Part shown: piece after piece, positions 8,545-16,204 of the stretch
Numbering within the stretch: the stretch's first letter is position 1
Layout: each line of letters begins with the position of its first letter
Assembly: GCA_015689645.1 (NCBI GenBank)
Contig: WVSM01000008.1
Span: 115,544-179,543, forward strand
Source of the DNA: Rhodobacterales bacterium HKCCE4037
Lineage (GTDB): Bacteria; Pseudomonadota; Alphaproteobacteria; Rhodobacterales; Rhodobacteraceae
Direction: 5' to 3'
DNA length: 64,000 nt
The notes under the pieces: generated by a model
Databases searched by the model: none
What the model was told of the DNA's origin: nothing
The model's input: only the letters and a program-made list of their open reading frames with translations
Program-made: the position numbers and the translations under genes

Positions 8545-9783
8545 ATGGCCGCCCTGATCCGAGAAAACCGAAACTTCCGCCTGCTGATCTCCGGCGCCGG
8601 CCTTGCGAACCTGTCCGACGGGATCGGCGTTCTGGCCTTTCCGTGGCTCGCGACCCTCATCACCACCGACCCGCGCGCGCTGGCGCTGGTGGCCTTCGCC
8701 ACCCGGGTGCCGTGGTTCCTGTGGTCCCTGCCCGTGGGCGTTCTGACCGACCGGGCCGACCGGCAGCGCATGATGGTGCGCGCCGACCTTGCGCGGATGG
8801 GGCTGGCGCTGGCGGTCGTGGCGCTGATCCTCGCCGGTCCGTCCGAGGGCGCGGTCGCGGCCCAGATCATCGGGCTGTCCGTGCTGGCCTTCCTGATGGG
8901 CACGGCGGAGGTCTTCCGCGACAACGCCGCGCAAACCGCATTGCCCAGCCTCGTGCACAAGGACCGGCTGGAAGAGGCGAACGGCCAGATCTGGTCGGTG
9001 GAGCAGGTCATGGGCCAGTTCGTCGGCCCGCCCTTGGCCGGTTTCCTGATCGCGCTGACCGTCCCCGCACCCTTCCTGTTCGAAGCGCTCGGTTTCGCGC
9101 TGGCCGCCTGGGCCGTCTGGGCCATCGCCTTCCCGGTGAGGGCCGTGACGGACCAACGCGACGGCTTCTGGCGCGAGATGCGGGCGGGATGGGACTGGAT
9201 CCGACAGCACAGGGTGATCCTGCAGCTGGCCCTGATCCTCGGCGGGTTGAACGCGGCCCACATGGCGGGCTTCACCATCCTCGTTCTCTATTCGCAGGAG
9301 GTGCTTGGCCTCGACGCCGTGGGCTACGGCCTGCTCCTGACGGCCGGCGCGGCGGGCGGCGTCGCGGGCGGTCTGCTCTGCCCCGCGCTCGCCAGACGCC
9401 TCGGGTCGGAACGCAGCCTCTGGACAGCGCTCGCCCTGATGCCGGTGCCGTTCATCGGCCTCTATCTTTTCGCGTCCGTGCCGCTGACCGTGGCCCTGCT
9501 GTTCCTCGAAACCTTCATCGCGGTGCTCTGGAACGTCGTCACCGTCTCCTACCGGCAGCGGGTCATCCCCGATGCGCTCCTTGGCCGGGTCAACGCGATC
9601 TACCGCTTCTTCGGCTGGGGCATGATGCCCGTCGGCGCGCTGGCGGGCGGCTGGATCATGGCGCTGGCCGAGCCGTCCATGGGCCGCGAGGACGCGCTCA
9701 GGCTCGTCTTCCTCGCCGGCGCAGGGGCGTTCGTGGCGCTGTTCCTCTACGGCCTCGCCCGCCTCCGCCTTCCGAAAGCGTGA
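8545..9783 (+). CDS. MFS transporter
   Basis: A 412-residue major facilitator with 10-12 hydrophobic segments. It starts MAALIRENRNFRLL, and the loop between helices 2 and 3 carries a G-x-x-x-D-R-x-x-R-type motif (GVLTDRADRQRM), typical of MFS. It resembles the enterobactin-exporter-like/tetracycline-permease-like group of MFS proteins that lack a strong substrate signature. The start is set at ATG 8545 because upstream in-frame sequence is Arg/Pro-rich and unlike a transporter N-terminus. It is convergent with the VOC gene (10-base gap) and divergent from xthA. Drug or small-metabolite efflux is a guess from family. Confidence 0.85.
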   Translation: MAALIRENRNFRLLISGAGLANLSDGIGVLAFPWLATLITTDPRALALVAFATRVPWFLWSLPVGVLTDRADRQRMMVRADLARMGLALAVVALILAGPSEGAVAAQIIGLSVLAFLMGTAEVFRDNAAQTALPSLVHKDRLEEANGQIWSVEQVMGQFVGPPLAGFLIALTVPAPFLFEALGFALAAWAVWAIAFPVRAVTDQRDGFWREMRAGWDWIRQHRVILQLALILGGLNAAHMAGFTILVLYSQEVLGLDAVGYGLLLTAGAAGGVAGGLLCPALARRLGSERSLWTALALMPVPFIGLYLFASVPLTVALLFLETFIAVLWNVVTVSYRQRVIPDALLGRVNAIYRFFGWGMMPVGALAGGWIMALAEPSMGREDALRLVFLAGAGAFVALFLYGLARLRLPKA

Positions 9784-9793
9784 CGGGTCGCGT

Positions 9794-10171
9794 TCAGTAC
9801 TGAACCACCTCGATTTCCAGCCCGTTTTCCTCGTGGAAGTAGAACCGCCGACCGGGCTCGTAATCGGCATGGCTGTGGGGCTCGTAACCGCGTTCTTTGA
9901 CCTTGGCTTCGATGGCGTCGAGGTCATCCACGACAACGGCCATGTGGTTCAGGCCCACGACCCTCGTGTAGCTGTCCCCGGCCTCGGTCAGGTCTTTCCT
10001 GGGATTGTAGAGGGCGACATAGGTGTCCTCCGTTCCGACATGGATCGTGAAGCCCGCCCCCTTGGCATCCCCCTGCCACCGAATGCGCCAGCCGAAAATC
10101 TCCGTCAGCATGTCGGCGGTGGCCGCAGGATCCGCGACGGTGATGTTGAGGTGTTCGAGTTGCGCTGGCAT
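9794..10171 (-). CDS. VOC family (glyoxalase/bleomycin-resistance fold) protein
   Basis: A 125-residue single-module vicinal oxygen chelate protein. It begins PAQLEHLNITVADP, with a likely metal-ligand His in the first strand, has NHMAVVVDDLDA in the middle and ends GRRFYFHEENGLEIEVVQY, where the ENGLEIEVVQY strand supplies the usual Glu ligand. Such proteins act as lyases, dioxygenases or drug-binding proteins; the reaction here is unknown. A strong AAGGAGG site precedes ATG 10171. The upstream promoter has the layout of a SoxR target (see 10203-10233), so the gene is probably induced by redox-cycling compounds. Confidence 0.88.
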   Translation of the reverse strand: MPAQLEHLNITVADPAATADMLTEIFGWRIRWQGDAKGAGFTIHVGTEDTYVALYNPRKDLTEAGDSYTRVVGLNHMAVVVDDLDAIEAKVKERGYEPHSHADYEPGRRFYFHEENGLEIEVVQY

Positions 10172-10202
10172 GGCCGCCTCCTTTTCAAGTTGAGCGACTC
10201 AC

Positions 10203-10233
10203 CTTCTAGTGCCTCAAGCCCACTTGAGGTAAA
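10203..10233 (-). promoter_or_regulatory. SoxR-type promoter with operator palindrome
   Basis: The 18-bp palindrome CCTCAAGCCCACTTGAGG (10212-10229) keeps both 7-base half-sites of the classical SoxR box and differs only in the central four bases. On the minus strand it lies between a -35 hexamer TTTACC (10233-10228) and a -10 hexamer TAGAAG (10208-10203) with the long 19-bp spacer typical of MerR-family promoters. The same layout is known from the E. coli soxS promoter. The VOC gene starts about 25 bases downstream of the predicted start site. No soxR gene is in the window. Confidence 0.8.
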
Positions 10234-10254
10234 GCGATTTCCCGATGCCCCGCC

Positions 10255-10283
10255 AAAAAAAAGACCCGGGCGCGATGCCCGGG
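10255..10283 (-). terminator. Rho-independent terminator of the response regulator gene
   Basis: The stem CCCGGGC (10265-10271) and GCCCGGG (10277-10283) has a 5-base loop. It is followed on the minus strand by a run of eight T (10262-10255). It lies about 60 bases past the response-regulator stop codon and upstream of the VOC promoter. Confidence 0.9.
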
Positions 10284-10344
10284 CCAAGTCCATCAGGGAG
10301 AGATGGCGCCATAACCCGGGCGCCGGCGGGGACTGCTGAAATCT

Positions 10345-11031
10345 TTACGCAACCAGACGATAACCGCCGGATTCGGTCACAAGAAGGCGCGCATTGGACG
10401 GATCTGGTTCGATTTTCTGGCGAAGCCGGTAGATATGCGTCTCCAGCGTGTGGGTGGTGACACCGGCGTTGTAGCCCCAGACTTCATGTAGAAGAATGTC
10501 GCGGGCCACCACGCCATCCTGCGCACGGTAGAGGAACTTGAGAATGTTCGTCTCTTTCTCGGTCAGGCGGATTTTCTTCTCGTCCTCGGTGATCAGCATC
10601 TTCATCGCGGGCTTGAAGGTATACGGCCCAAGCTGGAACACGGCGTCTTCGCTTTGCTCATGCTGGCGCAGCTGCGCACGGATGCGCGCCAGAAGCACCG
10701 GGAAGCGGAACGGCTTGGTCACGTAGTCATTCGCACCGGCATCGAGGCCAAGGATCGTATCGGCATCGCTGTCATGGCCCGTCAGCATCAAGACCGGGCA
10801 TTTCACGCCCTGCTTGCGCATCAGGCGGCACAGCTCGCGTCCATCGGTATCGGGCAGGCCAACGTCCAGGATCACCAGATCATAGATGCCTTCCTTGGCC
10901 CTCTCCATCGCCTGCGCGCCGTTCGCGGCTTCGAACACGTCGAAGTCCTCGGTCATCACGAGTTGCTCGCTCAGCGCCTCGCGCAGATCGTCGTCATCGT
11001 CGACGAGAAGGATTTTCTTGAGGTTTGCCAT
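10345..11031 (-). CDS. OmpR-family response regulator
   Basis: A 228-residue two-component regulator with an N-terminal receiver (about 5-118) and a C-terminal winged-helix DNA-binding domain (about 132-226). The acidic pocket DDDDD at 11-15, the phospho-acceptor D56 in LVILDVGLPD and K106 in YVTKPF are all present, so it should be phosphorylated. The wing ends RLLVTESGGYRLVA. I start at ATG 11031 (MANLKKILLVDDD); a GTG at 11040 would add three residues. There is no histidine kinase gene next to it or elsewhere in the window, so it is an orphan here. A strong terminator follows it. Confidence 0.92.
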   Translation of the reverse strand: MANLKKILLVDDDDDLREALSEQLVMTEDFDVFEAANGAQAMERAKEGIYDLVILDVGLPDTDGRELCRLMRKQGVKCPVLMLTGHDSDADTILGLDAGANDYVTKPFRFPVLLARIRAQLRQHEQSEDAVFQLGPYTFKPAMKMLITEDEKKIRLTEKETNILKFLYRAQDGVVARDILLHEVWGYNAGVTTHTLETHIYRLRQKIEPDPSNARLLVTESGGYRLVA

Positions 11032-11172
11032 GTCATGCACCCCGTGCTGTCGTGTTTGATTGCACAGACATGAGCGTTTGCCCCCGGTCTTGTCTACGGA
11101 TGTAACCCCGTTTCACGCGCGTGTGTGCTGAGGAGAGGGAATGTTTCAATTTCTGACAGGAGCAGGTTATAG

Positions 11173-11266
11173 CGTTTCCAGTTTTTGTTGGATCGCCAAT
11201 ACCCTGCCACGCCTCCGGCGTACCCGGGACATCGGCGATGACGTGTTTCAACGACAACTGGAAACG
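11173..11266 (+). promoter_or_regulatory. Structured inverted-repeat element in the ribA leader
   Basis: Two 18-bp arms, CGTTTCCAGTTTTTGTTG at 11173-11190 and the reverse complement of CGTTTCCAGTTGTCGTTG at 11249-11266, match at 16 of 18 positions. Nested inside are ATCGCC/GGCGAT (11192-11197 with 11234-11239) and the small hairpin ACGCC-TCC-GGCGT (11209-11221). The second arm ends 17 bases before the ribA start codon. This could be a leader RNA that controls ribA, or a small MITE-like element. It lacks the conserved blocks of an FMN riboswitch as far as I can see. No good Shine-Dalgarno site is visible before ribA. Confidence 0.6.
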
Positions 11267-11283
11267 ATCTAAGTGACCCGGTG

Positions 11284-12357
11284 ATGAGTCTTCTGCCCTC
11301 CCCTTCCGACCTCGTGGCCCGCGCGCGCAGCGATCTGCGCGTCGGATTGCCCGTCGTGCTGCGCGGCCCCAACGGCCTGCTGGTTGTCGCGGCGGCGGAA
11401 TCCGTGCGGCCCGAACGGCTCGACGCGATGCGGAACATCGGGCCGGTCGTGGCCGCCATCACCGGACGCCGGGCCGCCACCTTGAAAGTGCGCGTCTACG
11501 ACGGCGACATCGCCCGCATTGCGCTCCCGTCCGAGGCGGCGTGCGACTGGCTGCGCGAACTGGCCGATCCGGCGTTCGATCTCGTCACTCCCCTGCGCGG
11601 CCCGTTCCGCGAGATGCGTGAAGGCGACGCGGGCCTGCATCGTCTGGCGCTGGTGCTGGTGAAATCCGCGCAGCTTCTTCCGGCTGTCGTGGCGGTCGAG
11701 GGCGATACACCCCCCGAGGGGCTGACCCTTCTGGAAGCAGGGCCGACCGCCGATGTTCTCGCCGCCGCCCCCGATCTTGCCCCCGTCGCCGCCGCGCGCC
11801 TTCCGATGGACGCGAGCGAGGCCGGGCGGCTCCATATCTTCCGCCCCGACGACGGCGAGACCGAGCATTACGCGATCGAGATCGGGCGTCCCGACCGATC
11901 GCAACCGGTTCTGACGCGCCTGCATTCGGCGTGCTTCACCGGCGATGTTCTTGGCTCGCTGAAATGCGATTGCGGCCCGCAATTGCGCACCGCGCTGGCC
12001 GAGATGGGCAAGGCGGGCGCGGGCGTGCTGCTCTACCTCAACCAGGAAGGGCGCGGCATCGGCCTCGCCAACAAGATGCGTGCCTATGCGTTGCAGGACC
12101 AGGGGTTCGACACGGTCGAGGCCAACCACCGGCTTGGCTTCGAGGATGACGAACGCGATTTCCGCTTGGGCGCGAGCCTGCTGCGCCGGATGGGCTTCGG
12201 CGCGGCCCGCCTGATGACGAACAACCCCCGCAAGGTCGCGATGATGGAGGCCGAAGGCATCGACGTCGTCGAACGGGTGCCCCTGATCACGCCGACGAAC
12301 CGCTTCAATGCCCATTACCTCGACGTGAAGCGCGAGAAGTCGGGGCACCTGCTCTGA
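11284..12357 (+). CDS. ribA: GTP cyclohydrolase II with extra N-terminal domain
   Basis: A 357-residue protein whose C-terminal half (about 175-357) is GTP cyclohydrolase II, the first step of riboflavin synthesis. The zinc ligands C217, C228 and C230 (SACFTGDVLGSLKCDCG) and the NQEGRGIGL loop at 253-261 are present, as is TNNPRKV near the end. The first ~170 residues resemble a decayed RibB (DHBP synthase) fold: GLPVVLRGPNGLLVVAAAE aligns with the RibB start but lacks its acidic D-E-D-R-E-N-E-G-D catalytic loop. So it is probably monofunctional. ATG 11284 follows an in-frame GTG at 11281. The structured element at 11173-11266 lies just upstream. Confidence 0.92.
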   Translation: MSLLPSPSDLVARARSDLRVGLPVVLRGPNGLLVVAAAESVRPERLDAMRNIGPVVAAITGRRAATLKVRVYDGDIARIALPSEAACDWLRELADPAFDLVTPLRGPFREMREGDAGLHRLALVLVKSAQLLPAVVAVEGDTPPEGLTLLEAGPTADVLAAAPDLAPVAAARLPMDASEAGRLHIFRPDDGETEHYAIEIGRPDRSQPVLTRLHSACFTGDVLGSLKCDCGPQLRTALAEMGKAGAGVLLYLNQEGRGIGLANKMRAYALQDQGFDTVEANHRLGFEDDERDFRLGASLLRRMGFGAARLMTNNPRKVAMMEAEGIDVVERVPLITPTNRFNAHYLDVKREKSGHLL

Positions 12358-12449
12358 ATGCGCCGTCCAGCCGGCCCTTCCGATACGGGCGATTTTCGCG
12401 TTAGACTTCGCCACATTGTTCATTGTCACGATTTGAAAGGCATCAGGTT

Positions 12450-12737
12450 ATGGCCAAGGGATACGTCGTTGCAAACATTCGCGCGCGGGACCAGGACGGG
12501 ATGCGGCGCTTCGCAGAGGCCTCGGCTCCGGTCATCGCGGAATACGGCGGGCGGGTTCTGGCCCGCGACACAGGCGCCGAGACGCGGGAAGGCGACCTGC
12601 AAGGCACCGTCGTGATCGTGGAGTTCGATGATTTCGAAACCGCGCGGAATTTCTACGAATCGCAGGGCTATACCGAGGCGAAGGCTATTCGCGAGGCAAT
12701 CGCAGACACCGATCTGCGGCTTGTGCACGGCGTTTGA
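12450..12737 (+). CDS. DUF1330 family protein
   Basis: A 95-residue dimeric alpha/beta-barrel type protein (DUF1330). The AKGYVVANIRARD start, EYGGRVLARD in the middle and VVIVEFDDFETARNFYESQGY are the family blocks. Biochemical function is unknown; structures resemble stress-related monooxygenase-like barrels. The start at ATG 12450 gives the standard family N-terminus. Its TGA stop overlaps the TTG start of the following L,D-transpeptidase gene, so the two are probably coupled; ribA ends 92 bases upstream on the same strand. Confidence 0.88.
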   Translation: MAKGYVVANIRARDQDGMRRFAEASAPVIAEYGGRVLARDTGAETREGDLQGTVVIVEFDDFETARNFYESQGYTEAKAIREAIADTDLRLVHGV

Positions 12738-13261
12738 CGACTCGTTTCACCCATGGCCCCGAAGACATGGTGCTGACCCCGTCGGGCCTGCGGTTCTGGG
12801 GCGCGCGGCTGCCCTTCACCGTGGGCCACGGCGGTGTCACCCGCGACAAGCGCGAGGGCGACGGCGCAACCCCGGTGGGCGTGCACCGCATCGTCGGCTG
12901 CCTTTACCGCCCCGACCGGGTGGCAAAGCCCTGCGACTGGGCGGTCCCCATCGGGCCGGGCGACCTGTGGTCGGACGATTCGGACCAGCCGGATTACAAC
13001 ACGATGGTCCGCGCGCCCTATCCCGGCTCGGCCGAGCGGCTGATGCGCGGCGACCGGCTTTACGACATCGTTCTCATCACCGACTGGAACTGGCCCGATG
13101 CGGAGCCGGGACGCGGCTCGGCGATCTTCATCCATCGCTGGCGCGGGCCGGGCCGCCCGACCGAGGGCTGCGTCGGCCTGAAACCCGCCCACCTGCGCTG
13201 GATCGTGCCCCGCATCAGCTACGCCACGCGGCTGATCGTGCCGGAGGAACTGGCCGGGTAA
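12734..13261 (+). CDS. L,D-transpeptidase (YkuD) family protein
   Basis: A 175-residue YkuD-domain protein. The catalytic signature is visible: H134 in FIHRWRG, then C146 in TEGCVGL, the active-site cysteine. In YkuD enzymes this Cys makes 3-3 cross-links or attaches proteins to peptidoglycan. There is no signal peptide, so either it acts in the cytoplasm (as some short homologues in this group may), or the true start differs. The TTG at 12734 overlaps the previous stop codon; ATG 12767 would shorten it by 11 residues. It converges with the YggS gene (10-base gap). Confidence 0.82.
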   Translation: MTTRFTHGPEDMVLTPSGLRFWGARLPFTVGHGGVTRDKREGDGATPVGVHRIVGCLYRPDRVAKPCDWAVPIGPGDLWSDDSDQPDYNTMVRAPYPGSAERLMRGDRLYDIVLITDWNWPDAEPGRGSAIFIHRWRGPGRPTEGCVGLKPAHLRWIVPRISYATRLIVPEELAG

Positions 13262-13271
13262 TGGACGCGCT

Positions 13272-13925
13272 TCAGGAATAATCCCGCTCACCGAAGATCG
13301 CAGAGCCGACGCGGATATGGGTCGCCCCCTGTGCGATGGCCGATTCGAAATCCGACGACATCCCCATCGACAGGCCCTTCAGCCCGTTCCGCGCGGCGAT
13401 TTTCGCCAAAAGCGCGAAATGCAGGCTCGGCTCTTCCTCCACCGGCGGGATGCACATCAGCCCTTTGAGCGGCAGGTCCAGCGCCCGCACCTCCGCGATG
13501 AACGCGTCGGCCTCGGACGGCAGGCACCCCGCTTTCTGCGGCTCTTCCCCGGTGTTGATCTGAACGAAGACCTCCGGGCTTTCACCCCGCTCCTGCGCCA
13601 GCCGCGCGAGGGTGGTGGCGAGTTTCGGTCGGTCGACCGTGTGGATGGTCGAAAATATCTCGACCGCCTGCCGCGCCTTGTTGGTCTGCAAGGGGCCGAT
13701 CAGATGCAGGTCGATGCCGTTGAACTGTTCCTGGAACGCGGGCCAGCGCCCCTGCGCCTCCTGCACGCGATTCTCGCCATAGACGCGGTGCCCCTGTTCC
13801 AGCACGGCCTGCACCCGCTCGGGCGGCTGGACCTTGGACACGGCAATCAGCGTGATGTCCCCCAAATCGCGGCCATGGGCCTGCGCGGCGGAGGTAAGGC
13901 GGGAGGTGATCTCGGTCAGCGACAT
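13272..13925 (-). CDS. YggS/PLPBP family PLP-homeostasis protein
   Basis: A 217-residue single-domain fold-type III PLP-binding protein, which carries no known enzyme activity but buffers pyridoxal phosphate and affects amino-acid pools. The PLP lysine is K31 in LIAVSKVQ; VYGENRVQEA, HLIGPLQTNKA, LMCIPP and LSMGMSSDFESAI are family blocks, and IRVGSAIFG closes the barrel. Length is normal (about 220). It lies downstream of the porin gene on the same strand, but the terminator at 13941-13971 separates them. Confidence 0.93.
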   Translation of the reverse strand: MSLTEITSRLTSAAQAHGRDLGDITLIAVSKVQPPERVQAVLEQGHRVYGENRVQEAQGRWPAFQEQFNGIDLHLIGPLQTNKARQAVEIFSTIHTVDRPKLATTLARLAQERGESPEVFVQINTGEEPQKAGCLPSEADAFIAEVRALDLPLKGLMCIPPVEEEPSLHFALLAKIAARNGLKGLSMGMSSDFESAIAQGATHIRVGSAIFGERDYS

Positions 13926-13940
13926 GAAACCCTATCCACC

Positions 13941-13971
13941 AAAAGAAAAGAGCGGGCACAAGGCCCGCTCT
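13941..13971 (-). terminator. Rho-independent terminator after the porin gene
   Basis: A 9-bp stem (13949-13957 with 13963-13971, core GAGCGGGC/GCCCGCTC) has a 5-base loop. It is followed on the minus strand by TTTCTTTT. It sits 26 bases after the porin stop codon and just before the YggS start. Confidence 0.9.
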
Positions 13972-13996
13972 CTCCGTATCCGATAATCCGTGAGGA

Positions 13997-15109
13997 TTAG
14001 AAGGACATTGCAACGCCGAGCGACCAGGTCGCGATGGAGCCATCTACATCGTTAATCACAACCGAGCCATTGTAGTCGTAGTCCGACAAGCCGTAGCCAG
14101 CGTGAACCGACAGACCGCCACCGAGGTCGTAGGCTGCCGACAGACCGTAGCCGTAGAAGTCACCCAGGTTGTCGATTTCAACGGTGCCGTAGTTGGCGGC
14201 AACGGTGATCGCATCGAAGGTGTAGCTTGCGCCGATCGCCATGTGAGTTGCGTCGAAGCTGACGCCTTCAACGCCGAGGTCGTTACCGGTGGCTTCGTAC
14301 ATGGTGTAAGCAGCTGTCACCGTCAGACCAGCGTCCAGTGCGACCGACCCGCTGATGCCCGTTGCCGTCACTTCGCCAATGGCTTCGCCCATCGCGATGC
14401 TCTCAACGCCGTCACCATCCGTATCGGAGTCGATGCCGTCACCGCCAATTGCGAAGTCGAAAGCAGACGCATTGAAGTTACCGAGCATCCAGCTGTCACG
14501 CGGGGTGGCAACCTGATAGCCTGCGCCAACGGTGTAGGAACCGCCGCCGAAGTCGCCGGTGTAACGTGCGCCGATGGCGTAGCCGTTGTCACGTGCGCCG
14601 GTGTCGTCCATCTCGATCGAGCCGATGATGGTGAAGCCTGCAACGGTGTAGCTGTAGCTCAGGATCTGGCCATCATAGGCACCGTCGAGGTACGAGTTGA
14701 CCAGGCCGACGTGGCTGGTTTCGTCGTCGTTGATCGAGCCTGCGGTGACGTTCGGATCCTGCATTGCGGCATCGAGTGCGCCGTCGGTGTCACCCATGGT
14801 GAGCGTGCCGAAGTCGCCGGAAATGAAGATCGCAACGCCAGCGTCGTCGGTGCCAACGGAGCCAGCAGATTCGTCGAGATCAACGGCCGCGCCGAAGGTC
14901 AGGCCGCCGTCGGTTTCGCCCGACAGGGTGAAGGTGACGTCGATGTCCTGAACAAACTGAGTTTCCTGGTCAACGATGCCGGGGACATCCGCGTCGAATT
15001 CCTCGCCGCCCTGGACGCCCATTTGTGCAGAGCCGCTCAGCGAGACGTCTGCGTATGCGAAGCCTGCCGACGCAACAAGCGCGGTGGTCGCAAAGAGAAC
15101 CTTTTTCAT
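13997..15109 (-). CDS. Outer-membrane general porin (Rhodobacter type)
   Basis: A 370-residue porin of the gram-negative trimeric type found in Rhodobacter. It starts MKKVLFATTALVASAGFAYA, a clear signal peptide with cleavage before DVSLSGSAQMG, the usual first beta strand. The rest is an alternating amphipathic pattern with many Gly/Asp and aromatic residues at strand ends, and it finishes WSLGVAMSF with a terminal Phe for BAM recognition. The mature chain is strongly acidic, consistent with a marine host. It allows diffusion of small hydrophilic solutes. A rho-independent terminator follows; upstream is a 512-base region shared with the divergent DUF3576 gene. Confidence 0.93.
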   Translation of the reverse strand: MKKVLFATTALVASAGFAYADVSLSGSAQMGVQGGEEFDADVPGIVDQETQFVQDIDVTFTLSGETDGGLTFGAAVDLDESAGSVGTDDAGVAIFISGDFGTLTMGDTDGALDAAMQDPNVTAGSINDDETSHVGLVNSYLDGAYDGQILSYSYTVAGFTIIGSIEMDDTGARDNGYAIGARYTGDFGGGSYTVGAGYQVATPRDSWMLGNFNASAFDFAIGGDGIDSDTDGDGVESIAMGEAIGEVTATGISGSVALDAGLTVTAAYTMYEATGNDLGVEGVSFDATHMAIGASYTFDAITVAANYGTVEIDNLGDFYGYGLSAAYDLGGGLSVHAGYGLSDYDYNGSVVINDVDGSIATWSLGVAMSF

Positions 15110-15621
15110 GGTTTTTCCCTCGTGTGTTCACTTTAGAAGGTGCACCCCAAGACGGGATATCCGAATTGAGTATGCCCTTGTCTCTCTCTTTGCCCCTTCG
15201 ATTGCAAGAAACGGTCCCCGGTGCAGGGAAGGTTGGCCGCCGCATGGTGCAGACATGCCACAGTCCGGTGGGCGGCGACGGCGGAAAGATCCGCCTGCGC
15301 GGGGGGCTTCCAGCGAAACAGGCGCGGTAGGTCATGTTATTGCAGGAAGATTCGCGTCCGCTCCGAATCCATGGCTCGCCCGCAAAGCGCCCACCGACCG
15401 ACAGTTATACAAGTACGCGATGCGGAATGCGTCGTGCCAACCGGGATTCGCGCGGACGGCATCGCAGCGACCACACTTTATATAGGACCAGTCTCGAGCG
15501 CCTCGTTGCGAACGATTCCCTGCATCCGCCTTCGGAGTCCTATGCGATCTTTTTCTGCGGCCTTGCCGCACTTCGCCCGCTTGGTTAGAACGTCTCAACA
15601 TTTCTGGGCAGGGCAATCATC
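15110..15621. other. Gene-free divergent region between porin and DUF3576 genes
   Basis: I see no convincing gene in these 512 bases. The open frames present are Arg/Ser/His-rich, lack ribosome-binding sites and overlap one another. The region must hold the porin promoter (right to left) and the promoter of the DUF3576 gene (left to right), but no hexamer pair or operator is clear enough to name. A long leader for either mRNA, or a small RNA, is possible but not supported by a visible structure. Confidence 0.5.
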
Positions 15622-16113
15622 ATGGTAATGCGTTTGAGAACCTTTGTAAGCGTCGCGGCGACCGCAGCATTGCTCGCCGGCTGCGGCGGCAACGGCAATT
15701 TCGCAAACGACACCGACGCCTCGACCGAGCGCCTTCGGGAACAGGGCCTGCTGCGCGATCCCAACCGTGAAACGATCTTCGATCTCTTCGGCGACAATGC
15801 CGACCCCTCCACCACGGTGGAGGTCAACGCCTACCTCTGGCAGGCCTCCCAGGAGATCCTCGATTTCATGCCGTTGGAGGCCGCCGATCCCTTCACCGGT
15901 ATTCTCGCCTTCGGCTACGCGACGCCCCCCGGCGGCAGCCAGGCCTACCGCGCCACCGTCTACGTGACCGACCCCGCGCTCGAGGCGCGGTCCCTGCGCG
16001 TCGCCCTGCAGGGCCGCGGCGGCACCGCCGTCAGCCGCGCGACCGCCCGCCAGGTCGAAGATGCGATCCTGACCCGTGCGCGCCAGCTACGGGTTGCGGA
16101 CGGACGCCTCTAG
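15622..16113 (+). CDS. DUF3576 lipoprotein
   Basis: A 163-residue predicted lipoprotein of the DUF3576 family found in alphaproteobacteria. The signal peptide ends in a lipobox (LLAGCG, Cys at about 21). The blocks [18 protein letters not shown] and [13 protein letters not shown], followed by the [17 protein letters not shown] strand, are typical; the C-terminal helix ([18 protein letters not shown]) resembles envelope-assembly accessory proteins. Function is not established. It stands immediately before leuS, separated by an intrinsic terminator. Confidence 0.85.
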   Translation: MVMRLRTFVSVAATAALLAGCGGNGNFANDTDASTERLREQGLLRDPNRETIFDLFGDNADPSTTVEVNAYLWQASQEILDFMPLEAADPFTGILAFGYATPPGGSQAYRATVYVTDPALEARSLRVALQGRGGTAVSRATARQVEDAILTRARQLRVADGRL

Positions 16114-16150
16114 ACACGCTTGTCGGGGGCAGATCGTCCGCTTAAACACG

Positions 16151-16173
16151 CGCCGGGCCATGCCCGGCGTTTT
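16151..16173 (+). terminator. Rho-independent terminator after the DUF3576 gene
   Basis: CGCCGGGC (16151-16158) and GCCCGGCG (16162-16169) form an 8-bp stem with a 3-base loop, followed by TTTT. It ends the DUF3576 transcript 38 bases past its stop, and leaves leuS to start from its own promoter or by read-through. Confidence 0.8.
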
Positions 16174-16204
16174 CATGTCCGCACACCCGTTTAGGAAGAA
16201 CCAG

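Noticed and set aside
8016..9936. Long minus-strand frames opposite the MFS gene
   Set aside because: They read as His/Gln/Glu/Arg-rich low-complexity chains and overlap both xthA and the MFS gene; no start signals.
11033..11257. Small minus-strand frame upstream of the response regulator
   Set aside because: It lies in the control region, overlaps the structured element and the response-regulator start, and has no recognisable protein pattern.
11041..11280. FMN riboswitch before ribA
   Set aside because: I looked for the conserved RFN blocks in the leader and did not find them; the structure present is a simple nested inverted repeat.
15334..15588. Possible 84-codon gene in the porin/DUF3576 intergenic region
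   Set aside because: No ribosome-binding site, no signal peptide or domain, and an Arg/Ser-rich composition typical of random GC-rich sequence.
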